64,000 nt of DNA. Source: Pseudoxanthomonas suwonensis 11-1 (GTDB lineage Bacteria; Pseudomonadota; Gammaproteobacteria; Xanthomonadales; Xanthomonadaceae). The stretch spans positions 1,798,001-1,862,000 of the forward strand of contig NC_014924.1 of assembly GCF_000185965.1 (NCBI RefSeq), given 5' to 3'. The notes under the pieces are model-generated. The model had not been told where the DNA came from. It was given only the letters and a program-made list of their open reading frames with translations, and did not search any database. A program made the position numbers and the translations under genes. Within the stretch, counting starts at the first letter, position 1, and the number at the start of each line of letters is the position of its first letter. This document shows, one piece after another, positions 43,586 to 52,832 of this stretch.

Positions 43586-46500
43586 TCATGCGCGCACCTC
43601 GGCGCCGTCGGCATGCGCCGCGTGCGGCTCGTGGGTGACCAGCGGGCGGTTGGCCAGCTTGCGCAGGGCGACGTAGAACACCGGGGTCAGGAACAGGCCG
43701 AACAGGGTCACGCCGAGCATTCCGGCGAAGACGGTGATGCCGGTGACCGAGCGGACCTCCGCACCGGCGCCATGCGACAGCACCAGCGGCACGGTGCCGG
43801 CGATGAACGCCACCGAGGTCATCACGATCGGGCGCAGGCGCAGGCGGCAGGCTTCCAGCGCGGATTCGATGATTCCCTTGCCCTGCATCTCCAGCTCGCG
43901 GGCGAACTCGACGATCAGGATCGCGTTCTTGCACGCCAGGCCCATCAGCACCACCAGGCCGACCTGCACGAACACGTTGTTGTCGCCACCGGTCAGCCAC
44001 ACGCCCAGCAGCGCGGACAGCAGGGTCATCGGCACGATCAGGATCACCGCCAGCGGCAGGGTCCAGCTCTCGTACAGCGCCGACAGCACCAGGAAGGCCA
44101 GCAGCACCGCCAGCGGGAACACCACCAGCGCGGCCTTGCCCTGGGTCGCCTGCTGGTAGCTCAGCTCGCTCCAGTCGATGCCCATGCCCGGCGGCAGAAC
44201 CTGCCCGGCCAGCTCGGTGATCTTCGCCATCGCCTCGCCGGAGGACAGCACGCGCGGATCGGCGTCGCCCATCAGGTCGGCGGCCGGATAGCCGTTGAAG
44301 CGGATCACCGGGTCCGGACCGTAGGTCTGGCGGATGTCGACCATCGAACCCACCGGCACCATCTCGCCCGCCGCATTGCGGGTACGCAGGTTGGCGATGT
44401 CGGTGACGTCGTCGCGGAACGGCGCGTCGGCCTGGGCGATGACCTGCCAGGTGCGGCCGAACATGTTGAAGTCGTTGACGTAGGCCGAACCCAGGTAGGT
44501 CTGCAGGGTCTCGAACAGCTCGGTCAGCGGCACGCCCTGGGCCTTGGCCTGGACGCGGTCGACCTCGGCATCCAGCTGCGGCACGTTGGCCTGGTAGCTG
44601 GAGATCGGGAAGCCCATGCCCGGCACCTGCGAGGCCGCGCCCTGGAAGGCCTGCACCGCGTTCTGCAGCTCGCCATAGCCCAGGCGGGTGCGGTCCTCGA
44701 CGAACAGCGACCAGCCCGAGCCGTTGCCCAGGCCCTGGATGGCGGGCGGCATGAAGGCGAAGGTGAAGCCCTCCTGGATCGCGGAGAAGCGGGCGTTGAG
44801 CTCGGCCGTGATCTCCTCGGCCGTGGCCTTGCGCTCGCCGAACGGCTTGAGGGTGAAGAACACCACGCCGTTGTTCGGGGTGTTGGTGAACTGCAGCGGG
44901 TTCAGGCCCGGGAACGCGACCTCGTTCTGCACCCCCTCGACCTCGGAGGCGATCGCCGCCATGCGCTTGAGCACCGCGTCGGTGCGCTCGATCGAGGCGC
45001 CCTCGGGCATCTTCACGCCGGCGATGATGTACAGCTTGTCCTGTACCGGGATGAAGCCGGCCGGCACCGCGTTGAACATCACGCCCGCGCCGAGCAGCAG
45101 CACCGCGTACACCGCGAACACCGCGCCGCGACGCCCCAGCGCACGCCCCACCGCGCCCTCGTAGCGCTCGGAGCTGCGCTTGAAGAAGCGGTTGAACGGG
45201 CGGAACAGCCAGCCGAACAGGCGGTCGATGATCCGGGTCGGACGGTCCTTCTCCGCGCCATGCGGGCGCAGCAGCTTGGCTGCCAGGGCCGGCGACAGGG
45301 TCAGCGAGTTGATCGCCGAGATCACCGTGGAGATGGCGATGGTCACCGCGAACTGCTTGTAGAACTGGCCGGTGACGCCGGTGAGGAAGGCCATCGGCAC
45401 GAACACCGCGCACAGCACCAGGGCGATGGCGATGATCGGCCCGGACACCTCGCGCATGGCCAGGTGCGCCGCCTGCAGCGGCGTGGCGCCGTCCTCGATG
45501 TGGCGCTCGACGTTCTCCACCACCACGATGGCGTCGTCGACCACGATGCCGATCGCCAGCACCAGGCCGAACAGGGTCAGGGTGTTTATCGAGTAACCCA
45601 GGACGTACAGCACGGCGAACGTGCCCACCACCGACACCGGCACCGCCAGCAGCGGGATGATCGAGGCGCGCCAGGTCTGCAGGAACAGGATCACCACCAG
45701 CACCACCAGGAACACCGCCTCCATCAGGGTGGTGATCACCGACTTGATCGAGTCGCGCACGAAGATCGTGGTGTCGTAGATCGACTGGATCTCCACGCCC
45801 GGCGGCAGGGTCTGGCGGATCTCCGCCATCTTGCCTACCACGGCGTCGCGGATCTCCAGCGCGTTGGCACCCGGGGCCTGGAAGATGCCGATGGCCGCCG
45901 CGTTCTTGCCGTCCAGGCGCGCACGCAGGGTGTAGTCGCCGGCCGCCAGCTCGATCCGGGCGACGTCGGACAGGCGCACGACCTGGCCATCGGCGCCGCT
46001 CTTGAGGACGATGCCGCCGAACTCCTCGACGCTCTCCAGCCGGCCCTTGGCGTTGATCGGCAGCAGGAAGTCGCTGCCGCCGGGCATCGGCTCGGCGCCG
46101 ATCTGGCCGGCCGAGACCTGCACGTTCTGCTCGCGGACCGCACGCAGCACGTCGCCGGCGGTCATGTCGCGCGCGGCGACCTTGTCCGGATCCAGCCAGA
46201 TGCGCATGGCGTAGTCGCCGCCGCCGAACAGCTGCGCATCACCCACGCCGGGGATGCGCGCCAGCTCGTCCTTGACGTGCAGGCGCATGTAGTTGCGCAG
46301 GTACAGTGAGTCGTACTGGCCGTCGGTGGAGGTCAGGTGCACCACCATCAGGAACACCGGCGACTGCTTCTGGGTGGTGATGCCCTGGCGGCGCACGTCC
46401 TCGGGCAGGCGTGCCTGCGCCTGGGCGACGCGGTTCTGCACCCGCACCGCGGCCTCGTCCGGGTCGGTGCCGGGGCGGAAGGTCACGGTCAGCTGCAGCA

Positions 46501-46765
46501 CGCCGTCGGAGCCGGCAACGGACTTGAGGTACATCATGTCCTCGACGCCGTTGATGGCCTCTTCCAGCGGCGTGGCCACCGTCTCGGAGATCACCTTGGG
46601 ATTGGCGCCGGGATACACGGTGCGGACCACCACCGAGGGCGGCACCACGTCGGGGTATTCGCCGATCGGCAGCAGCGGGATCGAGATCAGGCCCGCGGCG
46701 AAGATCACAATCGACAACACGGCCGCGAAGATCGGCCTGTCGATGAAGAAGCGCGAGAAGTCCAT
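43586..46765 (-). CDS. RND efflux pump, inner membrane transporter (MexF-like, HAE1)
   Basis: A 1059-residue RND permease. It begins MDFSRFFIDRPIFAAVLSIV, very like MexF, has two large periplasmic loops, twelve predicted helices and the proton-relay region with GLVLAIGIVVDDAIVVVENVE (two Asp in a row). HAE1 pumps export hydrophobic and amphiphilic drugs and solvents by proton antiport. Flanked by its MFP and OMF genes with LysR upstream, the set matches the MexEF-OprN pattern. Substrate range unknown. Confidence 0.95.
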   Translation of the reverse strand: MDFSRFFIDRPIFAAVLSIVIFAAGLISIPLLPIGEYPDVVPPSVVVRTVYPGANPKVISETVATPLEEAINGVEDMMYLKSVAGSDGVLQLTVTFRPGTDPDEAAVRVQNRVAQAQARLPEDVRRQGITTQKQSPVFLMVVHLTSTDGQYDSLYLRNYMRLHVKDELARIPGVGDAQLFGGGDYAMRIWLDPDKVAARDMTAGDVLRAVREQNVQVSAGQIGAEPMPGGSDFLLPINAKGRLESVEEFGGIVLKSGADGQVVRLSDVARIELAAGDYTLRARLDGKNAAAIGIFQAPGANALEIRDAVVGKMAEIRQTLPPGVEIQSIYDTTIFVRDSIKSVITTLMEAVFLVVLVVILFLQTWRASIIPLLAVPVSVVGTFAVLYVLGYSINTLTLFGLVLAIGIVVDDAIVVVENVERHIEDGATPLQAAHLAMREVSGPIIAIALVLCAVFVPMAFLTGVTGQFYKQFAVTIAISTVISAINSLTLSPALAAKLLRPHGAEKDRPTRIIDRLFGWLFRPFNRFFKRSSERYEGAVGRALGRRGAVFAVYAVLLLGAGVMFNAVPAGFIPVQDKLYIIAGVKMPEGASIERTDAVLKRMAAIASEVEGVQNEVAFPGLNPLQFTNTPNNGVVFFTLKPFGERKATAEEITAELNARFSAIQEGFTFAFMPPAIQGLGNGSGWSLFVEDRTRLGYGELQNAVQAFQGAASQVPGMGFPISSYQANVPQLDAEVDRVQAKAQGVPLTELFETLQTYLGSAYVNDFNMFGRTWQVIAQADAPFRDDVTDIANLRTRNAAGEMVPVGSMVDIRQTYGPDPVIRFNGYPAADLMGDADPRVLSSGEAMAKITELAGQVLPPGMGIDWSELSYQQATQGKAALVVFPLAVLLAFLVLSALYESWTLPLAVILIVPMTLLSALLGVWLTGGDNNVFVQVGLVVLMGLACKNAILIVEFARELEMQGKGIIESALEACRLRLRPIVMTSVAFIAGTVPLVLSHGAGAEVRSVTGITVFAGMLGVTLFGLFLTPVFYVALRKLANRPLVTHEPHAAHADGAEVRA

Positions 46766-46884
46766 GGGGGTGGCTCCTGGATTCGGGAAAAGAAGGGCCC
46801 GCCCTCCCCACCATCGGGAGGGGGCATCAGGGGAGGACGGGCGCCTGAAGGGCCGCGCCGGGGCGCGGCGCCAAACCGCTCAGT

Positions 46885-48084
46885 TCATCGCGCGGCAACC
46901 GCAGGCGTGGTGGCGGGCTTGCCCATGACCACGGCCTGGGGCTGCACCGGCATGCCGGGGAAGAACACCTTCTGCACGCCGGACACGATCACCTTGTCGC
47001 CGGCGGACAGCCCCTGCTCGACGATGCGCAGGCCATCGGCCAGCCGGCCGATCACGATGTCGCGCCGCTGCGCCTTGCCTTCCTCGTCGACCACGTACAC
47101 GTACTTGCGGTCCTGGTCGGTGAGCACGGCCTTGTCGTCGACCAGCGCGGCCTCGAAGCGGCCGCTGCCCGGCAGGCGGACACGAGCGTAGAGGCCCGGG
47201 GTGAAGCGACGATCGGCGTTGTCCAGCACCGCGCGGGCGCGGATGGTGCCGGTGCCGCGGTCGACCTGGTTGTCGAGGAAGTCGACCTTGCCCTCGTGCG
47301 GGAAGCCTTCCTCGTCGGCCAGCGCGACCTGCACCGGCAGCGTGCCCTCGCGCTCGCTGGCGCGCTTGCCGCTGCGGGCCAGCTCGGCATAGCGCAGGAA
47401 GCTGCGCTCGTCGGCGTCGAAGTGCACGTGCACCTTGTCCAGCGAGACCAGGGTGGTCAGCACGCTGGCACCATCGCCGGCGCCTACCAGGTTGCCGGCG
47501 GTCACCAGCGCCCTGCCCGCGCGGCCGTCGATCGGCGCGCGCACCCGGGTCCACTCCAGGTCCAGGCGGGCGGCGTCGACCGCAGCCTGGGCCGCGGCCA
47601 GGTCGGCCTGGGCCTGGCGGGCGGCGGCGCGACGCTGCTCCCAGGTCTCGACCGAGATGGCCTGCTCCTCGGACAGCCGGCGCGCACGCTCGGCCTCGCT
47701 GCGCGAGACCTCGGCCTGGGCGCGGGCCCGGGCCAGCGCCGCCTCGGCGCGTGCCAGCTCGGCGCGGTAGCTGCGGGCGTCGATGGTGAACAGCACGTCG
47801 CCCTTCTTCACTTCCTGGCCTTCGCGGAAGTTCACCGATTCGATGTAACCGGACACGCGCGGACGCAGCTCGACGCTCTCGACCGCTTCGATGCGGCCGC
47901 TGAACTCGTCCCACTGCTGCACCGGACGCACTGGGACCTCGGCGACGCCGACTTCCGGCGGCGGCATCTGCTCGGCGGCCTGGCCGCCGGTGCAGCCGGC
48001 GAGGACGGTCAGCGCGATCGCGCCGCTGGCACCCAGCGCCAGCAGGCGGCGCGGACGGATGTGGGGTCGGATCTTCCTGTTCAT
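46885..48084 (-). CDS. RND efflux periplasmic adaptor (MexE-like)
   Basis: A 399-residue membrane fusion lipoprotein: lipobox LTVLAGC (Cys31), lipoyl-like half EVGVAEVPVRP, coiled-coil hairpin with AEAALARARAQAEVSRSEAERARR, and beta-barrel segments with RGTGTIRARAVLDN. It links the pump to the outer membrane factor. ATG 48084 gives a normal signal peptide; an in-frame ATG about 33 codons upstream would make an unlikely cytoplasmic extension. Confidence 0.93.
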   Translation of the reverse strand: MNRKIRPHIRPRRLLALGASGAIALTVLAGCTGGQAAEQMPPPEVGVAEVPVRPVQQWDEFSGRIEAVESVELRPRVSGYIESVNFREGQEVKKGDVLFTIDARSYRAELARAEAALARARAQAEVSRSEAERARRLSEEQAISVETWEQRRAAARQAQADLAAAQAAVDAARLDLEWTRVRAPIDGRAGRALVTAGNLVGAGDGASVLTTLVSLDKVHVHFDADERSFLRYAELARSGKRASEREGTLPVQVALADEEGFPHEGKVDFLDNQVDRGTGTIRARAVLDNADRRFTPGLYARVRLPGSGRFEAALVDDKAVLTDQDRKYVYVVDEEGKAQRRDIVIGRLADGLRIVEQGLSAGDKVIVSGVQKVFFPGMPVQPQAVVMGKPATTPAVAAR

Positions 48085-48167
48085 GGGGGTGGCCTCGTAT
48101 GGCATGGGGAGAGGGAAGTAATGCGGACGGCTTCCTGCCTCCCGCGGATCGGGCAAGTCGTTCGTGT

Positions 48168-48956
48168 TCATGCGGCCCATCCCGGGCCGGGCGTGCCGGA
48201 CGCGGCATCGAGCACCGCGGCGAAGTCGCGGCCGAGCATTCCCGGCGGACGCTCGCCGGCGGTGTCGGCGTAACTGACGATGGAGCGCGCATCGGGACTG
48301 CTGGTGGCCAGCAGCGAGACCATGGCGCGACCGATGCCCAGCGTTCCGTGCCAGCCGGCGCAGGCGCGGCCGGTGTTGTCCGGGGTCCATACCGGCGCAT
48401 CGATCGACAGCATCTGCACGCGCACGCCCAGCGGTTGCGCTTCCTCGTGCAGCACCTGGACCAGCATCCGGCTGGCGGCGATCGCGACCGAGGCGTGGCC
48501 GTAGCCGGCCCAGCCGCAGCGCGCATGCGGGCCGCCGGCCAGCAGGTAACGGTCGCCGCCGCGCCGCTTCAGCAGCGGCAGCAGGTGCCGGGCCGCGGCC
48601 AGGTGCGGGAGCACTTCCTGCTCGAAGCTGGCCGTCAGTACCGGCGCCGGCTGGTCGAGCAGGCGCGAGGTCCGGCGCACGCCGGCGGTGGCATCCACGA
48701 CGCCGCGCAGCCCACGTGGCCGGCGCGAGACGCGCCGCGCCAGCTCGGCGGCGGCGCCGTCGTCGGAGACCGAGGCGACCATCACCTCCAGCCCCGGCTC
48801 GTCGGCGTGCATGGCCGCCAGCCGCTCCAGGCGCGAGGCGTCGCGCGCCACCGCCAGCACCGGGCTGCCGGCTTCCAGCAGCGCGGCGACCACGCCCGAG
48901 CCGACGCGACCGCTGGCGCCGAGCACCAGGACCTCTGGAGCCAGCATCCCGCTCAT
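48168..48956 (-). CDS. NAD(P)-binding Rossmann/SDR-like protein, first gene of the efflux operon
   Basis: A 262-residue protein starting MSGMLAPEVLVLGASGRVGSG, an atypical-SDR glycine motif (GASGRVG). The classic YxxxK is not clear: GYGHASVAIAASRM is in its place, so it may be a degenerate SDR that acts as a sensor or a non-classical reductase. It lies 83 bp upstream of the adaptor gene and is divergent from lysR. Its position recalls mexS upstream of mexEF-oprN, but mexS is a different (MDR) fold. Confidence 0.72.
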   Translation of the reverse strand: MSGMLAPEVLVLGASGRVGSGVVAALLEAGSPVLAVARDASRLERLAAMHADEPGLEVMVASVSDDGAAAELARRVSRRPRGLRGVVDATAGVRRTSRLLDQPAPVLTASFEQEVLPHLAAARHLLPLLKRRGGDRYLLAGGPHARCGWAGYGHASVAIAASRMLVQVLHEEAQPLGVRVQMLSIDAPVWTPDNTGRACAGWHGTLGIGRAMVSLLATSSPDARSIVSYADTAGERPPGMLGRDFAAVLDAASGTPGPGWAA

Positions 48957-49321
48957 GGGATTTTTTCTCCCGTTGCCGGGATAATCCCGTCAGAGCGACC
49001 GTGGCGGCAGCGGCGGGTGGCCGGCAGGGTGACGCCGCCCTGCTGCCGCCGGCGCGGCACGGTGAACTCGCGGAAATGCCCACGGGGCCTGCTTTCCCCC
49101 ATTCGCGGGAGGTGCAAGTCATTGTCGACACTGGGGGCGTCGACGCGGGAAATGAGGGCCTTGAGGCGCCGTAACAGCATGGCGGCTCTCCTTCGTCGGG
49201 GAATGGAGAGGCAAGTTACGCCTCGAATCTGGACTTGATTAGTCCGGATTAAAGGGAATAATCGTCCCGCAGCAGGTCCAATCTCCTGCCGTCACCTTCT
49301 CCCCCCAGGATTCCCCCCCCC
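48957..49321. other. Divergent promoter region between the efflux operon and lysR
   Basis: 365 bp with no supported gene. It contains a 25-bp dyad at 49226-49250 and AT-richer sequence (TAAAGGGAATAATCG) at 49250-49264. Promoters for both directions are expected here. Confidence 0.6.
49226..49250. promoter_or_regulatory. 25-bp dyad, candidate LysR operator
   Basis: AATCTGGACT, 5-bp spacer, AGTCCGGATT: 9 of 10 arm positions are symmetric. It lies 71 bp before the lysR start and 269 bp before the efflux operon, a normal place for a LysR-type regulator to bind. Confidence 0.6.
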
Positions 49322-50344
49322 ATGGCCTACGACCTCAACGACACCCTCGTCTTCGTCAAGGTGGTCGAACAGGGAAGTTTCATCGCCGCGGCCCGCTCGC
49401 TGGGCCTGCCCAAGACCACCGTCAGCCGCAAGGTCCAGGAGCTGGAGACGCGTCTTGGCGCGCAGCTGTTGCACCGGACCACGCGCCGCCTCGGCCTCAC
49501 CGAGGCCGGCAACGTCTACTTCGAGCACTGCCAGCGCATCGCCCAGGAACTCGAGGAAGCCGAGGGCGCTGTCGGCCAGCTGCAGGGCGGCCCGCGTGGC
49601 TGGCTGCGCTTCACCGTGCCCTACTCCATCGGCATCGCCTGGATCTCGCCGCTGCTGGGCGAGTTCCATGCGCGGTATCCGGAGATCCGGCTGGACATGC
49701 ACATGAGCAACGACCAGGTCGACCTGATCGGCAGCGAGATCGACGTGGCCCTGCGTGGTGGTCCGCTACCGGATTCGACCCTGATCGCGCGGCGGCTGGC
49801 CGGTTTCCGCACCCAGGTGTTCGCCAGCCCGGACTACCTCAGTCGCCACGGCGAGCCGCTGCATCCGGACGAACTCCAGCACCACCGCATCCTCGCCGTG
49901 CGCAAGCACTACCACTCGCATCCGACCCGGATCACCTGGCCGCTGAGCGACGGCACCGACACCACCGAGTTCCCGATCAACCCGCTGATGGTCGCCAACG
50001 ATCCGTCGGCACTGATCGGCGCGGTGCTGTGTGGCGAAGGCCTGACCCTGGCCACCGACGTGACCGCCAAGCCCTACGTGGAAAGCGGCGCGCTGCGCCG
50101 GGTGCTGGCGGGCTGGACCGGGCCGGAGGTGGACTTCAACGCGGTGTTCCCGCGCGGCCGGGTGATGTCGCCCAAAGTGCGTGCGTTCGTCGACTTCCTG
50201 GTCGAGCGCCTGAGCACCAATGCGGACTACATGATGATGCACTGCCCCGCGCGCTGCCCGCACGAGGCCGCGGCGGAGAAGGCGACCATGGAGGAGGCAA
50301 GCGTGCGCGAGGGCAAGCGCATCCTCGAGGAAGTGGCGGCCTGA
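49322..50344 (+). CDS. LysR-family transcriptional regulator
   Basis: A 340-residue LTTR. The N-terminal HTH is TLVFVKVVEQGSFIAAARSLGLPKTTVSRKVQELETRLG, cut here into family terms: SFIAAARSLGLPKTTVSRKV at about 19-38. The effector domain includes GWLRFTVPYSIGIAWISPLL and ends in an Arg/Glu-rich extension beyond 310 with MMMHCPARCPHE, longer than typical. Divergent from the RND operon, which it probably controls. The inducer is unknown. Confidence 0.92.
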   Translation: MAYDLNDTLVFVKVVEQGSFIAAARSLGLPKTTVSRKVQELETRLGAQLLHRTTRRLGLTEAGNVYFEHCQRIAQELEEAEGAVGQLQGGPRGWLRFTVPYSIGIAWISPLLGEFHARYPEIRLDMHMSNDQVDLIGSEIDVALRGGPLPDSTLIARRLAGFRTQVFASPDYLSRHGEPLHPDELQHHRILAVRKHYHSHPTRITWPLSDGTDTTEFPINPLMVANDPSALIGAVLCGEGLTLATDVTAKPYVESGALRRVLAGWTGPEVDFNAVFPRGRVMSPKVRAFVDFLVERLSTNADYMMMHCPARCPHEAAAEKATMEEASVREGKRILEEVAA

Positions 50345-50365
50345 CTGCCCGGGGATTGGCCCCAA

Positions 50366-50397
50366 GAAGAAGGGGCCGCTTACGCGGCCCCTTCTTC
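50366..50397. terminator. Bidirectional terminator between lysR and the OmpA-family gene
   Basis: A perfect 14-bp stem GAAGAAGGGGCCGC / GCGGCCCCTTCTTC with a TTAC loop, between convergent genes. Confidence 0.88.
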
Positions 50398-50420
50398 GTC
50401 ATGCCTGTCGCGTGCGTGGA

Positions 50421-51101
50421 TCAGGAACGCACCGGCACCAGGGTGATCTCGACGCGGCGGTTGGCGGCGCGGCCGGCCTCGGTGTCGTTGCTGGCGATCG
50501 GATAACGCTTGCCGGCACCGACGGTGATGAAGCGCTGCGGATTGATGTTCTGCGACACCAGGAACTGGGTCACCGCATTGGCGCGCTGCTCGGACAGGCG
50601 CTGGTTGACCTCGTCGCCGCCGACGCTGTCGGTGTGGCCGGCGACCTCGACCACGGTCTTGTCGTACTCGCGCAGGACCTCGGCCACGCTGCTGAGCACC
50701 GGGTAGAACTGCGGGTCCAGGTTGGCGCTGTTGAAGCCGAAGGTCACGTTGCCCGGCATGTTCAGGGTGATGTTGTCGCCGTTGCGGGTGACGCTCACGC
50801 CGGTGCCCTGCAGCTTGGCGCGCAGCGCGTTCTGCTGGCGGTCCTGGTAGGCGCCGACCGAGCCGCCGGCCAGGCCACCGATGCCGGCGCCGATCAGGGC
50901 GTGCTGGCGGCGCTCGACCGCGCTGTTGCCGGTCAGCAGGCCGGCGGCGACGCCGATGCCGGCGCCGATCAGCGCACCCTTGCTGGTGCGGTTCATCTGC
51001 TGGTCGCCGGTGTACGGGTTGGTGGTCTGGCAACCGGTGGCCACGGCCGCGACCAGGGCGGCGGTGCCGAGCAGGTTCAGGGTCTGCTTGCGGAAGTTCA
51101 T
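50421..51101 (-). CDS. OmpA-family lipoprotein (YiaD-like)
   Basis: A 226-residue envelope protein. Signal peptide with Cys24 in AVATGC, then two glycine-zipper segments (GALIGAGIGVAAGLLTG and ALIGAGIGGLAGGSVGA, about 42-85) likely to insert in a membrane, and a C-terminal OmpA domain (NITLNMPGNVTFGFNSANL, VAGHTDSVGGDEVN, ANRRVEITL) that binds peptidoglycan. A promoter with TTGTCC-N17-TAGCAT lies 46 bp upstream. It stabilises the envelope; a specific role is not known. Confidence 0.92.
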   Translation of the reverse strand: MNFRKQTLNLLGTAALVAAVATGCQTTNPYTGDQQMNRTSKGALIGAGIGVAAGLLTGNSAVERRQHALIGAGIGGLAGGSVGAYQDRQQNALRAKLQGTGVSVTRNGDNITLNMPGNVTFGFNSANLDPQFYPVLSSVAEVLREYDKTVVEVAGHTDSVGGDEVNQRLSEQRANAVTQFLVSQNINPQRFITVGAGKRYPIASNDTEAGRAANRRVEITLVPVRS

Positions 51102-51146
51102 TAGGGGCTCCTGTTCGGACGATGCGGCATGGCCGCGGCGCCCCGG

Positions 51147-51175
51147 ATGCTAGTCCGGGGCCCGTGAACGGACAA
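51147..51175 (-). promoter_or_regulatory. Promoter of the OmpA-family gene
   Basis: TTGTCC (51175-51170), 17-bp spacer, TAGCAT (51152-51147). Confidence 0.55.
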
Positions 51176-51204
51176 TGTCGATCGCGCCGGGACCCGACGG
51201 ACGG

Positions 51205-52632
51205 TTACTCGAACGAGCCCACCGCGTCGTTGGCCAGGTTGTCGAAGCGGGTGTACTCGCCGAAGAAGCGCAGCTTCACCGCGCCGGTCGGACCGCTTCG
51301 GTGCTTGCCGATGATGACCTCGGCCAGGCCCTTGTCCGGCGAGTTTTCCTTGTTGTAGTACTCGTCGCGGTAGATGAACAGGATGATGTCGGCATCCTGC
51401 TCGATGGCGCCCGATTCGCGCAGGTCGGCCATCACCGGGCGCTTGTCGGTACGCGTTTCCAGCGAGCGGTTGAGCTGGGACAGCGCCATCACCGGCACGT
51501 TGAGCTCCTTGGCCAGGGCCTTGAGCGAACGGCTGATCTCCGAGATCTCGGTGGCGCGGTTCTCGCTGTTGCCCGGCACCTGCATCAGCTGCAGGTAGTC
51601 GATCACCACCAGGCCCAGGCCGTGCTCGCGCTTGAGACGGCGGCACTTGGAACGCAGCACGTCCGGCGACAGCGCCGGGGTGTCGTCGATGAAGATCTTG
51701 GTTTCCTTCAGCATCCGGATGGCGCTGGTGACGCGGCTCCAGTCCTCGTCCTCCAGCTGGCCGGTGCGCAGGCGCTGGGCGTTGACCCGGCCGTTGGAGG
51801 AGATCAGGCGCAGCGCCAGCTGCGCGGCCGACATTTCCATCGAGAACACCGCCACCGCCTTCTTCGACTTGATCGCCGCGTACTCGGCGATGTTCAGCGC
51901 GAAGGTGGTCTTGCCCATCGCGGGACGCGCGGCAAGGATGATCAGGTCCGTCGGCTGCAGGCCGGCGGTCATGTTGTCGAACTCGGTGTAGCCGGTCGGC
52001 AGGCCGGTGATGTTGCCGCCGCTCTCGAAGCGCTTCTGCAGCACCTCGAAGGCGTCGCGCAGCGCGGTGTTGAGGCCGGTGAAGTCGGTGCGGCCGCGGG
52101 CGCCGGCCTCGGCGATGGCGAACACCTCCTGCTCGGCGCGGGCCAGTAGCTCGGCGCTGTCGCGGCCTTCCGGCTGGAAGCCGTTGTTGATGATCTCGGT
52201 GCCGACCTCGATCAGCTGCCGCAGCACCGCCTTGTCGCGCACGATCTCGGCGTAGGCGCGGATGTTGGCGGCCGACGGCGTGGTCGTGGCCAGCTCGACC
52301 AGGTAGGCGCCGCCGCCGATCTGCTCCGAATAGCCCTGCGAGTCGAACCACTCGCCCAGGGTCACCGCGTCGAACGGCTGGCTCTTCTCGGCCAGCTCGC
52401 GGATCGCGCGGTAGATCAGCTGGTGGTCGCGGCGGTAGAAGTCCTTCTCCACCAGCACGTCGCCGACGGTGTCGTACGACTCCGGCGCCAGCATCAGGCC
52501 ACCCAGCACCGCCTGCTCGGCCTCGACCGAGTGCGGCGGGACCCGCAGCTGCTCGATGCGGCCATCGGCGCCATCGCGGTCACGGTCGCGTTCGCGGTCT
52601 CGGTCTTTGCGGAAGCCGGGGCGTGCTGCCAT
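51205..52632 (-). CDS. dnaB: Replicative DNA helicase DnaB
   Basis: A 475-residue hexameric helicase that unwinds DNA ahead of the replisome. N-terminal domain (PHSVEAEQAVLGGLML), linker, and RecA-like domain with Walker A ARPAMGKTTFA, FSMEMSAAQL, Walker B VVIDYLQLM and the SRSLKALAKELNVPV motif. Residues 8-21 are an unusual Arg/Asp repeat (RKDRDRERDRDRDG) encoded by near-perfect hexamer repeats, and precede the normal DnaB start. ATG 52632. Confidence 0.96.
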   Translation of the reverse strand: MAARPGFRKDRDRERDRDRDGADGRIEQLRVPPHSVEAEQAVLGGLMLAPESYDTVGDVLVEKDFYRRDHQLIYRAIRELAEKSQPFDAVTLGEWFDSQGYSEQIGGGAYLVELATTTPSAANIRAYAEIVRDKAVLRQLIEVGTEIINNGFQPEGRDSAELLARAEQEVFAIAEAGARGRTDFTGLNTALRDAFEVLQKRFESGGNITGLPTGYTEFDNMTAGLQPTDLIILAARPAMGKTTFALNIAEYAAIKSKKAVAVFSMEMSAAQLALRLISSNGRVNAQRLRTGQLEDEDWSRVTSAIRMLKETKIFIDDTPALSPDVLRSKCRRLKREHGLGLVVIDYLQLMQVPGNSENRATEISEISRSLKALAKELNVPVMALSQLNRSLETRTDKRPVMADLRESGAIEQDADIILFIYRDEYYNKENSPDKGLAEVIIGKHRSGPTGAVKLRFFGEYTRFDNLANDAVGSFE

Positions 52633-52787
52633 TCGGGGTGGTTCCTCGGGTTGGCCGGCGCAGCGGGCGCACGGCCGGGTGGATCAGGTGCGGCTGGCCA
52701 TCGTATGCGGGGGCCGGGGCCGCCGCCATGGATAACCCTGTGCATAACGCGTGGACATCTCGCCGGACGAGACGCCCACAAAAGCGA

Positions 52788-52807
52788 AGGGCGCCTTGCG
52801 GCGCCCT
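52788..52807 (-). terminator. Terminator of the rpsF-rpsR-rplI operon
   Basis: AGGGCGCC / GGCGCCCT with a TTGC (minus: GCAA) loop, followed on the minus strand by TCGCTTTTGT. It lies 26 bp past the rplI stop. Confidence 0.82.
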
Positions 52808-52832
52808 CCGTGGGTCCTGCGGCCTGGGCCGA

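Noticed and set aside
42761..46309. An 1182-codon open frame antisense to the RND pump
   Set aside because: Translation is His/Arg/Gln-rich with no family features, while the minus strand encodes a full pump.
48953..49180. A 75-codon minus-strand frame upstream of the efflux operon
   Set aside because: Basic, no SD, no family, and it overlaps the expected promoter region.
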